Source: Streptosporangium sandarakinum
GTDB taxonomy: Bacteria; Actinomycetota; Actinomycetes; Streptosporangiales; Streptosporangiaceae
NCBI RefSeq assembly: GCF_013409935.1
Contig: NZ_JACCCO010000002.1
Location: 124,001 to 188,000, forward strand
Length of the DNA: 64,000 nt
Direction of reading: 5' to 3'
In this document: positions 51,085-59,734 of the stretch, piece by piece
Position numbering within the stretch: position 1 is the first letter of the stretch
How the letters are laid out: each line of letters opens with the position of its first letter
The notes under the pieces: generated by a model
Told to the model about the DNA's origin: nothing
The model's input: the letters and a program-made list of their open reading frames with translations, nothing else
The model's database searches: none
Made by a program: the position numbers and the translations under genes

Positions 51085-51846
51085 ATGAGCACCTATGTCC
51101 TGGTACCCGGATTCTGGCTCGGCGCGTGGGCCTGGGAGGAGGTCACCGGGCCGCTGCGCGCGGCCGGGCACGACGTCCACCCCCTCACCCTGACCGGCCT
51201 GGGCGACCGCTCCCACCTGGCCGGGCCCGGCGTGGACCTGGAGACCCACATCGACGACATCGTCCAGGCGATCGTCTACGCCGACCTGCGGGAGGTGATC
51301 CTGGTGGCCCACAGCGGCGCCGGCGCCCCCGTCACCGGCGCGGCCGACCGGATCCCCGAGCGGATCTCCCGCGTCGTCTACCTCGACAGCGGGCCGATGG
51401 CCGACGGCCTGACCCAGCTCGACCTCTACGACCCGGCCCAGCGGGAGTTCGTCGAACACAGCGTCGCCGCCTGCGGGGGGACCGCCTACCCGCCGCCCTC
51501 CTGGGAGCAGCACGAGCGCTCCGGCGTCAGCCTGGAGGGGATGGGCGCCGCCGAGCGCGCCAGGTTCACCGCCCGCGCCACCGCGCAGCCGTACGGCACG
51601 CTCACCCGGCCGCTGAAGCTCGGCGGCGGCGCGGACCGGCTGCCCAAGACGCTCATCTCCTGCTCCTACCCCCTGGAGCAGGTCCGCGCGCTGGTCGAGG
51701 CCGGTCACCCGTACTTCGCCGCGCTCGCCGGGCCCGAGTGGAGCTTCGCCGCGGTGCCCACCGGCCACTGGCCGATGTTCTCCGCGCCCGCGGCCACCGC
51801 GGCGGCGCTGGCCGAGCTCGGCGAGCCCGGCGGGCCGCGCGGCTGA
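51085..51846 (+). CDS. Alpha/beta hydrolase
   Basis: A 253-residue hydrolase of the salicylate esterase/EstC-like group: LVPGFWLGAWAWEEV (5-19) with oxyanion residues, GLGDRSHL (about 39-46), nucleophile Ser76 in VAHSGAG, and the catalytic His in TGHWPMFS near the C-terminus. It should cleave small esters. ATG 51085 has AAGGAGAG upstream. The divergent WYL regulator gene, 78 bases away, probably controls it. Confidence 0.87.
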   Translation: MSTYVLVPGFWLGAWAWEEVTGPLRAAGHDVHPLTLTGLGDRSHLAGPGVDLETHIDDIVQAIVYADLREVILVAHSGAGAPVTGAADRIPERISRVVYLDSGPMADGLTQLDLYDPAQREFVEHSVAACGGTAYPPPSWEQHERSGVSLEGMGAAERARFTARATAQPYGTLTRPLKLGGGADRLPKTLISCSYPLEQVRALVEAGHPYFAALAGPEWSFAAVPTGHWPMFSAPAATAAALAELGEPGGPRG

Positions 51847-51916
51847 GAGATCGGCACGACCGAGAGACCGATGCGACCGGGGACCTGCCCCCGCCTTTCC
51901 TAGGCTGATTAATCCT

Positions 51917-51937
51917 TTGCCTATATCTTTTAGGCAA
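51917..51937. promoter_or_regulatory. Inverted repeat upstream of the FBP gene
   Basis: TTGCCTA (51917-51923) and TAGGCAA (51931-51937) are perfect arms around a 7-base AT-rich spacer in an AT-rich promoter region 17 bases before the start. The right part (TTAGGCAAGG) resembles half of an iron box, but the other half is missing. A repressor site seems likely. Confidence 0.5.
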
Positions 51938-51953
51938 GGTAGCGTTCCGCGGC

Positions 51954-52448
51954 ATGAAAGCAGTCTCTGAACAGGAGATCCGAGGCTCGTTCGTCAACTG
52001 TTCCAAGGGAGAGGCCAAACGGCTGACGCTCCCGCGGGACCTGGCCGAGCGTCCCTGGGACGACCTGGACTTCCTGGGGTGGCTCGATCCGGCCGCCCCC
52101 GAACGCGGCTACCTCGTCACCGAGCACGGCGGCGAGGTCGTCGGCGTGGCGCTGCGGCTGGCCGCCCGGCAGCGCGGCGGCCTGCACCGCGGCATGTGCT
52201 CCCTGTGCCTGACCATGCACCCGGGCACCGGCGTCTCCCTGATGACCGCCCGCAGGGCGGGCCCGGCCGGCCGCGACAGCAACTCCGTCGGCCTGTACGC
52301 CTGCACCGACCTGGACTGCTCGCTGTACGTGCGCGGCAGGAAGCTGCCCGGCCTGGGCGGCCGGCTGCAGGAGTCGCTGACGGTGGAGGAGCAGATCGAC
52401 CGCACCCGGACCAGGCTGACGGCGTTCCTGGAGAAGGTCCTCACCTGA
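51954..52448 (+). CDS. FBP-domain protein (FusB-like, EF-G-binding)
   Basis: A 164-residue protein with the treble-clef zinc finger of the FBP/FusB family: Cys82-x-x-Cys85 (MCSLC) and Cys117-x4-Cys122 (ACTDLDC), with HRG before and LYVRGRK after. FusB proteins bind elongation factor G, release stalled EF-G from the ribosome and protect against fusidic acid. Actinobacterial homologues are common and may act in translation recovery rather than resistance. Start ATG 51954 has a weak ribosome site. It is convergent with the esterase gene. Confidence 0.83.
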   Translation: MKAVSEQEIRGSFVNCSKGEAKRLTLPRDLAERPWDDLDFLGWLDPAAPERGYLVTEHGGEVVGVALRLAARQRGGLHRGMCSLCLTMHPGTGVSLMTARRAGPAGRDSNSVGLYACTDLDCSLYVRGRKLPGLGGRLQESLTVEEQIDRTRTRLTAFLEKVLT

Positions 52449-52458
52449 AGGGACCCGC

Positions 52459-53457
52459 TCAGGTGACCCGCTCCCCGGCCGGCTCGCGCAGCCAGTCCTC
52501 GATCAGCGGGAAGGTCAGCTGGGCGATCAGCCGCTGCCCGGAGGCGCTGGGGTGGAAGAAGTCCCACTTGCTCAGCTGGTCCCGGGTGAAGCGGCAGTCG
52601 AACAGCGCGTTGCCGTCGAACCGGCAGGCCGGGCCGTAGGCGGCGCACACCTGCGCCAGCGCGGAGTTGTAGCCGGCGACCCGGGCCCGAACCCGGTCCC
52701 GGCGCTCCCGGTCGGCCGGGGCCGTCGAACGCGGCCGGGCCAGCATGCTCGGGCAGATGCGGCCCACCGCCCAGAACGCCCGCGCCGCCACGCTGTTCCT
52801 GCCCACCTGCCACAGCCGCCTGAGGTCGGGGACGCTGGCCAGGAACACCCGGACGTCCGGCCGCCCGGCCCGCAGCGTCTCCAGCGCCCCGGCCACCCGC
52901 CTGCGGTAGACGTCCACCGGCGTCATCTGCCGCTCGTCGGCCACGCACGCGTCCTGCGCGCCGACCAGCACGGTGACGTAGTCGGCGCGCCGGGCGACGG
53001 CCCCGGCCATCTGCCGGGCCAGGTCGGCGCTGGTCGCCCCGGGCACGGCCAGGTTGACGCCGTGCCCGGCGACCGGGGCGCCGCCGCCCAGCAGCCGCAG
53101 GTAGTGGCTGCGCACCCGCTCGTCGTCGCCCGTCGCCCAGGACCGCGCCGGGCACGGCACGTACCAGCCGCAGGCGTTGAACCCCGAGCTGATCGAGTCG
53201 CCGACCGCCACCATCACCACCGGCCGCCACCCGGCGGGCGCGCCGCGACCGGCCGCCACCGCCCGCGCCGCGACCGGCCGCCCTCCGGCCGCCCGGAACC
53301 CCGTCCGGGCCCCCGCCACCCGCACCGGCGCCGGCACCGTCCGCTTCGCCGTCCCCGCCTCCACCGGCCGCGACCCGGCCGCCCGCGCCGGCGCCGCCGG
53401 GCAGACGGCCACGAGCGTCACCACGCCTGTGAGCACTGTCACAATCCTGCCGGCCAT
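52459..53457 (-). CDS. Secreted SGNH/GDSL-family hydrolase
   Basis: A 332-residue secreted esterase: a signal peptide (about 1-27, ending PARAA), a disordered Ala/Arg/Val-rich region (30-78), then block I VAVGDSISSG with Ser88, block II NLAVPGATS (Gly140), block III GAQDA (166-170) and block V DFFHPSASGQ with Asp and His. Block III reads Gln where SGNH enzymes normally have Asn, an oxyanion-hole residue. Several Cys suggest disulfides. ATG 53457 has GGAGG upstream. Confidence 0.87.
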   Translation of the reverse strand: MAGRIVTVLTGVVTLVAVCPAAPARAAGSRPVEAGTAKRTVPAPVRVAGARTGFRAAGGRPVAARAVAAGRGAPAGWRPVVMVAVGDSISSGFNACGWYVPCPARSWATGDDERVRSHYLRLLGGGAPVAGHGVNLAVPGATSADLARQMAGAVARRADYVTVLVGAQDACVADERQMTPVDVYRRRVAGALETLRAGRPDVRVFLASVPDLRRLWQVGRNSVAARAFWAVGRICPSMLARPRSTAPADRERRDRVRARVAGYNSALAQVCAAYGPACRFDGNALFDCRFTRDQLSKWDFFHPSASGQRLIAQLTFPLIEDWLREPAGERVT

Positions 53458-53623
53458 GGCACCTCCGAGCGGTCGATCACCCCTGTCATGGGATGTATCA
53501 CCGCAGGACACCGCGGCGCCCTTCGTTGACCGAGCACCATGGCTTTCTTGACGTAACGTGGCGGAGGCACTGATACCGGGGCCGTCGTCGAACACGTTCA
53601 GTTTCCGGCATAGAGTGTTCCGG

Positions 53624-54853
53624 GTGAGTGTCGCGCTCGGACTGACCCGCCCCCTCGTGGTGAGAACCACCCTCGTCGGTGACCCCGGCGACCTGCTCGC
53701 GCGACTTCCGGAGGCCGCCCCCTACGCCTGGATCAGGCGCGGCGAGGGGCTGGTCGCCTGGGGTGAGGCCGCGCGTGTGGCCGTGCCGCCCGGCCCCGGC
53801 CGCTTCGACTGGGCCCGCCGGTGGCTCTCGGCGATCCTCGGAGAGGCCCACGTCGACGACGGCGTCGGCGTCCCCGGCTCCGGGCCGGTCGCCTTCGGCT
53901 CCTTCACCTTCGACCCGGACGCCCACGGCTCGGTCCTCGTCGTCCCCCAGGTCGTCCTCGCCCGCCGCGGCGGCCGCGCCTGGCTGACCACCGTCGGCGA
54001 CGAACATCTCGACCTGGTCACCCCGCCCGCCGACCCCGGCCGGATCCGCTACGGCGACGGCAGCCTGACCGCCCCGGAGTGGGAGCACGCCGTGGCGCTG
54101 GCCGTACGGCAGATCAGGTCCGGGCGGCTGGAGAAGGCCGTGCTGGCCCGCGACCTGACCGCCGTCGCCGAGCGGCCGATCGACGTCCGGCTGCTGCTGT
54201 CGCGCCTGGCCTCCCGCTACCCGGAGTGCTACACCTTCTCCTGCGCCGGCCTGGTCGGCGCCACCCCGGAACTGCTGGTCCGCCGCACCGGCGAGACGAT
54301 CGAGTCGCTGGTGCTGGCCGGCACCGTCTCCCGCGGCACCAGCCAGGCCGACGACGACGCGCGAGGCGCCGGCCTGTTCGCCTCGGAGAAGGACCGCTAC
54401 GAGCACACCTGCGCGGTGGAGTCGGTGCGCGAGGCGCTGGCCCCGCTGTGCGCGGAGCTGACCGTGCCCACCGAACCCGAGCTGCTGGTCCTGCCCAACG
54501 TCCAGCACCTGGCCAGCCCGGTCACCGGCCGCCTGGCCGACGGCGCGTCGGTCCTGGACGTGGTGGCCGCCATGCACCCCACCGCCGCCGTCGGCGGCAC
54601 CCCCACCCACACGGCGCTCGACGTCATCCGCGAGCTGGAGGGCATGGACCGCGCCGGATACGCCGGCCCGGTCGGCTGGATCGACGCCCGGGGCGACGGA
54701 GAGTGGGGCATCGCGCTGCGCTGCGCCCAGATCGAGGGACCCCGGGCCCGGCTGTTCGCCGGCTGCGGCATCATGGGCGACTCCGACCCGGCCGCCGAGC
54801 TCGCCGAGGCCCAGGCCAAGCTGCGCGTCATGCAGTACGCCCTGGAGGGCTGA
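53624..54853 (+). CDS. Isochorismate synthase
   Basis: A 409-residue chorismate-utilising enzyme (MenF/EntC/DhbC type) that converts chorismate to isochorismate. The catalytic Lys is in SGRLEKAVLARDL (about 167-179), followed by ATPELLVRRTG, the GTVSRGTS loop, KDRYEHTCAVESV, HLASPVTGRL and HPTAAVGGTPT. GTG 53624 is chosen because family members begin near LTRPLVVRT; the frame is open upstream to 53558. No other menaquinone or siderophore genes are adjacent, so the pathway is not evident from context. Confidence 0.9.
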   Translation: MSVALGLTRPLVVRTTLVGDPGDLLARLPEAAPYAWIRRGEGLVAWGEAARVAVPPGPGRFDWARRWLSAILGEAHVDDGVGVPGSGPVAFGSFTFDPDAHGSVLVVPQVVLARRGGRAWLTTVGDEHLDLVTPPADPGRIRYGDGSLTAPEWEHAVALAVRQIRSGRLEKAVLARDLTAVAERPIDVRLLLSRLASRYPECYTFSCAGLVGATPELLVRRTGETIESLVLAGTVSRGTSQADDDARGAGLFASEKDRYEHTCAVESVREALAPLCAELTVPTEPELLVLPNVQHLASPVTGRLADGASVLDVVAAMHPTAAVGGTPTHTALDVIRELEGMDRAGYAGPVGWIDARGDGEWGIALRCAQIEGPRARLFAGCGIMGDSDPAAELAEAQAKLRVMQYALEG

Positions 54854-55000
54854 GCCCTTCCCCGGGGGCGCCCTGCCCCGGGGGCCCCGCGGCGGCACGG
54901 AGCCCCCGGCCGGGACCACCCGCACGGCGGCTCCGCGGTGACCGTGGTCGGCCCGCCGGGCGGGCTCACCATCTCGAACACCCGGGCCGCCGTCCTCAGC

Positions 55001-55639
55001 TCAGCGCTCCGCGTGGTGCCTGCCCCGGCGCCGCACCCGGAGCACGACGAACACCACCACGGCCAGCGCCACCACGCCCAGCACCACCTTGGACAGGATC
55101 CCGGCGTAGCCCTCCACCAGCTCCCAGTTCTCCCCCAGCAGGTATCCCGCCATCACGAAGACCGTGTTCCAGATGAGACTGCCCAGCGTGGTCAGCGCCA
55201 GGAACACCGGGACCGGCATGCGCTCCACCCCCGCCGGAATGGAGATCAGGCTGCGGAAGATGGGGATCATCCGCCCGAAGAACACGGTCTTACGGCCGTG
55301 CCGGGCGAACCACGCCTCGGTCTTCTCGATGTCGGAGACGTCCACCAGCGGCAGCCTCCGCGCGATGGCCACCACCCGCGCCCGGCCCAGCAACGCCCCC
55401 ACCCCGTACAGCGCCACCGCGCCGACCACCGACCCCAGCGTGGTCCAGAAGATCGCCTCGAACAGCGTCATGTCCCCCTTGCTCGCGGTGAATCCCGCCA
55501 GCGGCAGGATCACCTCGCTCGGCAACGGCGGGAACAGGTTCTCCAGCGCGATCGCCAACCCCGCTCCCGGGGCTCCCAAGGTCTCCATCAGGCTGACCGC
55601 CCAGCCGGCGACTCCGTCGACAGTCGTTGAGGTGCTCAT
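55001..55639 (-). CDS. DedA-family membrane protein
   Basis: A 212-residue membrane protein: ENLFPPLPSEVILPLAGF (about 33-50) is the first reentrant motif and FFGRMIPIFRSLISIPAG (about 119-136) the second, with four to five helices. DedA/SNARE-associated proteins move polyprenyl phosphates or phospholipids between leaflets and help maintain envelope potential. ATG 55639 starts the gene. Confidence 0.9.
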   Translation of the reverse strand: MSTSTTVDGVAGWAVSLMETLGAPGAGLAIALENLFPPLPSEVILPLAGFTASKGDMTLFEAIFWTTLGSVVGAVALYGVGALLGRARVVAIARRLPLVDVSDIEKTEAWFARHGRKTVFFGRMIPIFRSLISIPAGVERMPVPVFLALTTLGSLIWNTVFVMAGYLLGENWELVEGYAGILSKVVLGVVALAVVVFVVLRVRRRGRHHAER

Positions 55640-55857
55640 GCCCCGAACCCTACGAAGCCGTGAGCACCCGCGAGAATGCGGGAACCCGGCGGCTCCTCAC
55701 GGCCTCACCCCACCCCGGGGACGCGGAAAACCCCAGCCCCGCGCCGACCGGCCCGGCCATAGGGCCGCCCGGAAAGTTCCGGGAAACCATGTGATCCATC
55801 CCACATCCCCGCACCGGCCCACCGGCCCGGCCGCCCCCGCCGGCTGCGGGCCGCGCG

Positions 55858-56487
55858 TCACCCGGCCCTCAGGTGGACCGCCTCCCCCTCCTCGACCTCC
55901 GCCCGGCCCGCCGTCAGCGTGGCCACCCAGCCGCCGAACACCGGCAGGTCCGCCTCCCGCACCGCGACCGTGAACCGGACCCCCGCCCCGTAACCGACCT
56001 CCCGCACCTCGTACGGCGAGGCCCGCAGGTCGCTCTCCAGCCGTCCGGCCCGCACGTGGTCCACGCTCACCGCCACCAGCCGCGCCGGGACCATCTCCAC
56101 CAGGCGGGCCCGGTCGAGCGTCTTGCCGACCGCCGAGCCGTAGGCCCGCACCAGCCCGCCCGCGCCCAGCTTCACCCCGCCGAAGTACCGCGTCACCACC
56201 GCCACCACGTCCGACAGCCCCCGGCGCAGCAGCGTCTCCAGCATGGGAGTGCCGGCGGTGCCGCCGGGTTCGCCGTCGTCGTCGGCCTTCTGGACCCCCC
56301 GGTCCCCGCCGATCACGTAGGCCGAGCAGTTGTGCGTGGCGTCGCCGTGGGAGCGCCTGCGCCCGGCGACGAACTCCCGCGCCGCCTCCTCCGAGCCCGC
56401 CGGGGCGACCGCGCACAGGAAACGCGACCGCTTGACCTCCGTCTCGTGCTCGATGATCTCGTCCACGGTCAGGTACGGCTGGCTCAT
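55858..56487 (-). CDS. YigZ/IMPACT-family protein
   Basis: A 209-residue protein of the UPF0029/IMPACT family: SRFLCAVAPAGSEEAAREFV (about 20-39), the hallmark HNCSAYVIGGDRGVQKADDDGEPGGTAG interrupted near 60-75, and RYFGGVKLGAGGLVRAYG (about 100-117). The C-terminal domain has a ferredoxin-like fold. Bacterial members are linked to translation or peptide processing, but their exact activity is not settled. A TTTACnnnGTAGAT motif lies 17 bases upstream of the start. Confidence 0.9.
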   Translation of the reverse strand: MSQPYLTVDEIIEHETEVKRSRFLCAVAPAGSEEAAREFVAGRRRSHGDATHNCSAYVIGGDRGVQKADDDGEPGGTAGTPMLETLLRRGLSDVVAVVTRYFGGVKLGAGGLVRAYGSAVGKTLDRARLVEMVPARLVAVSVDHVRAGRLESDLRASPYEVREVGYGAGVRFTVAVREADLPVFGGWVATLTAGRAEVEEGEAVHLRAG

Positions 56488-56503
56488 CGCACCAGGCTAC
56501 TCG

Positions 56504-56526
56504 CCTTTACAATGTAGATTAATAAG
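56504..56526 (-). promoter_or_regulatory. TTTACnnnGTAGAT motif, copy 3 (upstream of yigZ-like gene)
   Basis: CCTTTACAATGTAGATTAAT, the most symmetric copy (TACAATGTAGA), ends 17 bases before the gene start on the minus strand. Its likeness to BlaI/MecI boxes is closest here. It could overlap the -10 element. Confidence 0.5.
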
Positions 56527-56566
56527 AGGTCCCCGGGGGCGCGGTGCCCGGCGGCCCCGCGCCGCC

Positions 56567-57370
56567 CTACGCCGTCGGCGCGGGGCGGCACACCTCGGCC
56601 ATCACCGAGCCGGCCAGGTCGAACCCGCCGACGTGGGCGAGGTAGCCGCCGGGGGCGAACAGGGAGTCGCCCAGCGGCAGGTAGACGCCGCCGGCCTGCC
56701 GGATCAGCAGCACCCCCGCCGCGACGTCCCACGGCTTGACCCCGGAACCGTAGGCCACGTCCGCCCAGCCGGCGGCGACGTGCGCGAGGTGCAGCGCGGC
56801 GCTGCCCGGCCGGCGCACCGAGGCGAACGCCTCCAGCATCCGGCCGAACCGGTCCAGCGACCCGGCCCGGTCGGCGGCCAGGTCACCGGCCGTGGGGTAG
56901 CCGCTCAGCAGCATCGCCTCCCGGTCACCCGTCGCGCCCCGGCTGCGCAGCCGTACGCCGTTGCACCAGGCGCCGCCCAGGTCGGCGCGGAACTCGTCGT
57001 CGCGCACCGGGTCGTAGACCACCCCCGCCACCGGCTCCTCCCCCACGGCGGCGGCCACCGACACGCAGAAGAACGGCAGCCCGGCGGCGAAGTTGGCCGT
57101 CCCGTCGATCGGGTCGACGTACCAGCGCGGCTCACCGGAGCCGGTGGTGCCGCCCTCCTCCCCGATGATCGTGCTGTCCGGGAACCGCCGGGAGATGATC
57201 TCCCGGATGGTCTCCTCGGCGGCGCGGTCGTGCTCGGTCACCGGGTCGTGGAAGTCGCGCTTGGTCTCGACCTCGGGCCGGGACCGGAACGCCTTGCGGA
57301 GCCGCTCGCCGACCGCGCGGGCGGCCTCCGCCGCGACGTCGCACAGTTCACGCGAGGTGCTCAGGTCCAT
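56567..57370 (-). CDS. Inositol monophosphatase family protein
   Basis: A 267-residue Mg-dependent phosphatase with all metal ligands: EEGG (71-74), DPIDGTANF (86-94) and WDVAAGVLLIRQAGG (about 219-233). Members dephosphorylate inositol 1-phosphate, histidinol phosphate or related sugar phosphates; sequence alone does not decide. It lies on the same strand as the YigZ gene but 79 bases away. Confidence 0.9.
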   Translation of the reverse strand: MDLSTSRELCDVAAEAARAVGERLRKAFRSRPEVETKRDFHDPVTEHDRAAEETIREIISRRFPDSTIIGEEGGTTGSGEPRWYVDPIDGTANFAAGLPFFCVSVAAAVGEEPVAGVVYDPVRDDEFRADLGGAWCNGVRLRSRGATGDREAMLLSGYPTAGDLAADRAGSLDRFGRMLEAFASVRRPGSAALHLAHVAAGWADVAYGSGVKPWDVAAGVLLIRQAGGVYLPLGDSLFAPGGYLAHVGGFDLAGSVMAEVCRPAPTA

Positions 57371-57550
57371 CGAATCCTCCAGCGGCGTCTGCGGGCCGCG
57401 CCGGCCTTCGGCACCCGCATGGTCATCCCATTTTCCCTGATACGTCCCTTTCGCTCCGCCCCGAGCCCCCGGGGCGGGACCGGGGCGAGTTGGTCATGAC
57501 ATTCTGATGTCCGCTACCCTGACCAGGACAGAAGTCCACGGGAGGGCGGC

Positions 57551-58291
57551 ATGAGCGCCGATCTCGGCATCGAGCTGGACAGATCCAGCCCGGTCCCGCT
57601 GTACTTCCAGGTTGCCCAGCAGATCTCCGACGCCATCGGGCGCGGTGACCTCGCTCCGGGGGCGCGCCTGGACAACGAGATCGACCTGGCCGATCGCCTG
57701 GGGTTGTCGCGGCCGACCGTCCGCCAGGCGATCCAGTACCTCGTGGACAAGGGCCTGCTGGTGCGCAAGCGCGGCGTGGGCACCCAGGTCGTGCAGGGCC
57801 GGGTCAACCGCACGGTGGAGCTCACCAGCCTCTACGACGACCTGCGCCGGGCCGGTCAGGAGCCCGCCACCCGGGTGCTGGCCCTGGAGCCGGTCCCGGC
57901 CGACGGGGCCCTCGCCGCGACCCTCGGCGTCCCGGACGGCACCGAGGTGCTGCGCCTGGAGCGGATCCGCTACGCCGCCGGGGCGCCGCTGGCGCTGCTG
58001 CACAACTGGCTGCCCGTCGGGGTGGCCCCGCTGACCGCCGAACGGCTCACCGAGCGCGGCCTGTACGAGCTGCTGCGCGCGGCGGGGGTGCGGATGCGCG
58101 TGGCCAACCAGCGGATGGGGGCGCGGGCGGCCACCGCCGCCGAGGCCAGGCTGCTGGACGAGCGGCGCGGCGCCCCGCTGCTGACGATGCTGCGCACCAC
58201 CTACGACGACCAGGGCCGGGCCGTGGAGCACGGCTCCCATGTCTACCGGGCCTCGCACTACTCCCTGGAGTTCACGCTCATCGAGCGCTGA
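57551..58291 (+). CDS. GntR-family regulator, HutC/UTRA subfamily
   Basis: A 246-residue regulator: N-terminal winged helix (VPLYFQVAQQISDAIGRGDL, LADRLGLSRPTVRQAIQYLVDKG at about 50-72) and a UTRA ligand-binding domain (EVLRLERIRYAAGAPLALLHNWLP, about 134-157, and the ending SHVYRASHYSLEFTL). Such proteins sense sugars or amino acids. ATG 57551 has GGAGGGC upstream. It is divergent from the inositol monophosphatase-like gene, a possible target. Confidence 0.9.
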   Translation: MSADLGIELDRSSPVPLYFQVAQQISDAIGRGDLAPGARLDNEIDLADRLGLSRPTVRQAIQYLVDKGLLVRKRGVGTQVVQGRVNRTVELTSLYDDLRRAGQEPATRVLALEPVPADGALAATLGVPDGTEVLRLERIRYAAGAPLALLHNWLPVGVAPLTAERLTERGLYELLRAAGVRMRVANQRMGARAATAAEARLLDERRGAPLLTMLRTTYDDQGRAVEHGSHVYRASHYSLEFTLIER

Positions 58292-58321
58292 CGGGCCGCC
58301 CTTCGCGGGCCGCGTCGGCGC
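58285..58321 (+). terminator. Stem-loop overlapping the GntR stop
   Basis: GCGCTGACG (58285-58293) pairs with CGTCGGCGC (58313-58321) with one G-T pair, and an inner GGCC/GGCC stem adds stability. It spans the stop codon of the GntR gene. No T-tract. Confidence 0.4.
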
Positions 58322-58521
58322 GGGAGCCGGCGGAGGCGTTCACCCCTCCGGCCGACGGGGTGGAGTGGGCCCACGGCAGGACACCGCCGGTGCGGGCGAA
58401 GGCGTACCAGCGGCCTGGGCGTTTTCCGGATGACCACGGTTTCGGGGACATACCCGGTCCGGGCCTAATACGGTGGCTTGTTGACGATCGGCTAAGCCCG
58501 TAAGCCTTCCGGAGCCTCTCC

Positions 58522-59553
58522 ATGCGTATCGCAGCGGCAATCCTCTCCTTCGTGCTCGCCATCACCATCCCGCCCGCCCGGCCGGCCACCGCCGCGGTCT
58601 CCGCCTCGCCGCTGCCGGGCGGCAAGACCACCTATGTCATCTCACAGGGACATCTGAAGGCCGCCTCCCAGCAGAACTGGGTACGCCTGGGCAGCTACCG
58701 CTTCGCCGCGGACGGCACGGTGAGCGCCGCCCTGTACCTATGGTGGCAGCGTCATCCCAGGGCCAGACAGCGCACCGGCACCGTCCCCGATCCGAGCTGC
58801 ACCACCAGGGCGGGCGGCGTCGCGACGCGTCCCCGCGCCTGCGAGGTGCTCACCGCCGGGGGCTTCACCGGCGCCCCCGACGAGAGCCGCACCGGGACGT
58901 ACACCGTGGCGGGCGACGTGCTCACCATCCGCTGGAAGATCGCCCAGACATGGACGGAGCAGTGGTACGTGCGGCCCTCGCCTGACGGCAGGCTGGCCCG
59001 CCTGGACCTCAAGCAGAGCACGCTGGCCACGCACGGGTACGGCTACGGCAGCAACGCCGCGCTCAGCACCCGCCGCGCGATGAGCTCGGTGAAGGCGTTT
59101 CCCGGCTCCCTCAGGCAGGATCTGACGAGCTGGGCGGGCGGCGAACTCGTCACGTCCGGCGATCAGCCGTTCGGCCACTCCGCCTTCCGTTCCTGCGCCG
59201 CCACCACCTCGTGCCTGACCTACCTGCAGCCATCCTCGCGCGGCGCGTGTCAGAAGTCGGGCGGCTGCCCCAGATACGGTGGCGGAACGCGCCCCGATGT
59301 CAGCTCCATCCAGTACTACCTCACGATGATCTCCAAGACCGACCGCCGCGACACGCTGTGGCACTGGTGCACCTGCCTGGCGATGGAGCGCGGTGAGTTC
59401 TGCTACACCGGCAACTCCCACGTCAAACCGCTCATGCAGATCATCGACGACACGGGAGCCTTCCGCGGCTGGGTCGGTGCGGAGGCATCCTTCTCGACCG
59501 GCTCCCGGGCGACGGACATGATGGCGGTGCTGCGCATCTCCGACTTCCGCTGA
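58522..59553 (+). CDS. Secreted hypothetical protein, Cys-rich C-terminal half
   Basis: A 343-residue exported protein: a signal peptide (about 1-25, ending ATAAV), then a strand-rich region (GKTTYVISQGHLKAASQQNW, ADGTVSAALYLWWQ, AGDVLTIRWKIAQTWTEQWYV) that resembles secreted beta-barrel-like proteins of unknown function. The C-terminal half has about eight Cys (FRSCAAT, GACQKSGGCP, WCTCLAME, EFCYTG), probably disulfide-paired. I do not recognise the family. A TTGACG...TAAGCC pair upstream may be its promoter. Confidence 0.75.
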   Translation: MRIAAAILSFVLAITIPPARPATAAVSASPLPGGKTTYVISQGHLKAASQQNWVRLGSYRFAADGTVSAALYLWWQRHPRARQRTGTVPDPSCTTRAGGVATRPRACEVLTAGGFTGAPDESRTGTYTVAGDVLTIRWKIAQTWTEQWYVRPSPDGRLARLDLKQSTLATHGYGYGSNAALSTRRAMSSVKAFPGSLRQDLTSWAGGELVTSGDQPFGHSAFRSCAATTSCLTYLQPSSRGACQKSGGCPRYGGGTRPDVSSIQYYLTMISKTDRRDTLWHWCTCLAMERGEFCYTGNSHVKPLMQIIDDTGAFRGWVGAEASFSTGSRATDMMAVLRISDFR

Positions 59554-59734
59554 ACAGCCGCCACGCCGCCCGGCGGCCCCTTTCCGGCAAAAAGACCGTT
59601 GATCTGGGTATTCGTCCGCCTAAATGGGTTTTCCCGGGTGGTCCGCGGCGCAGGAACCCGGTCATGGAAGAGCGGCCGCGTGCCGCGACATGACCTCGAG
59701 GTGACCTGCGATTCCGGAAACGCTGGGAACGCCG

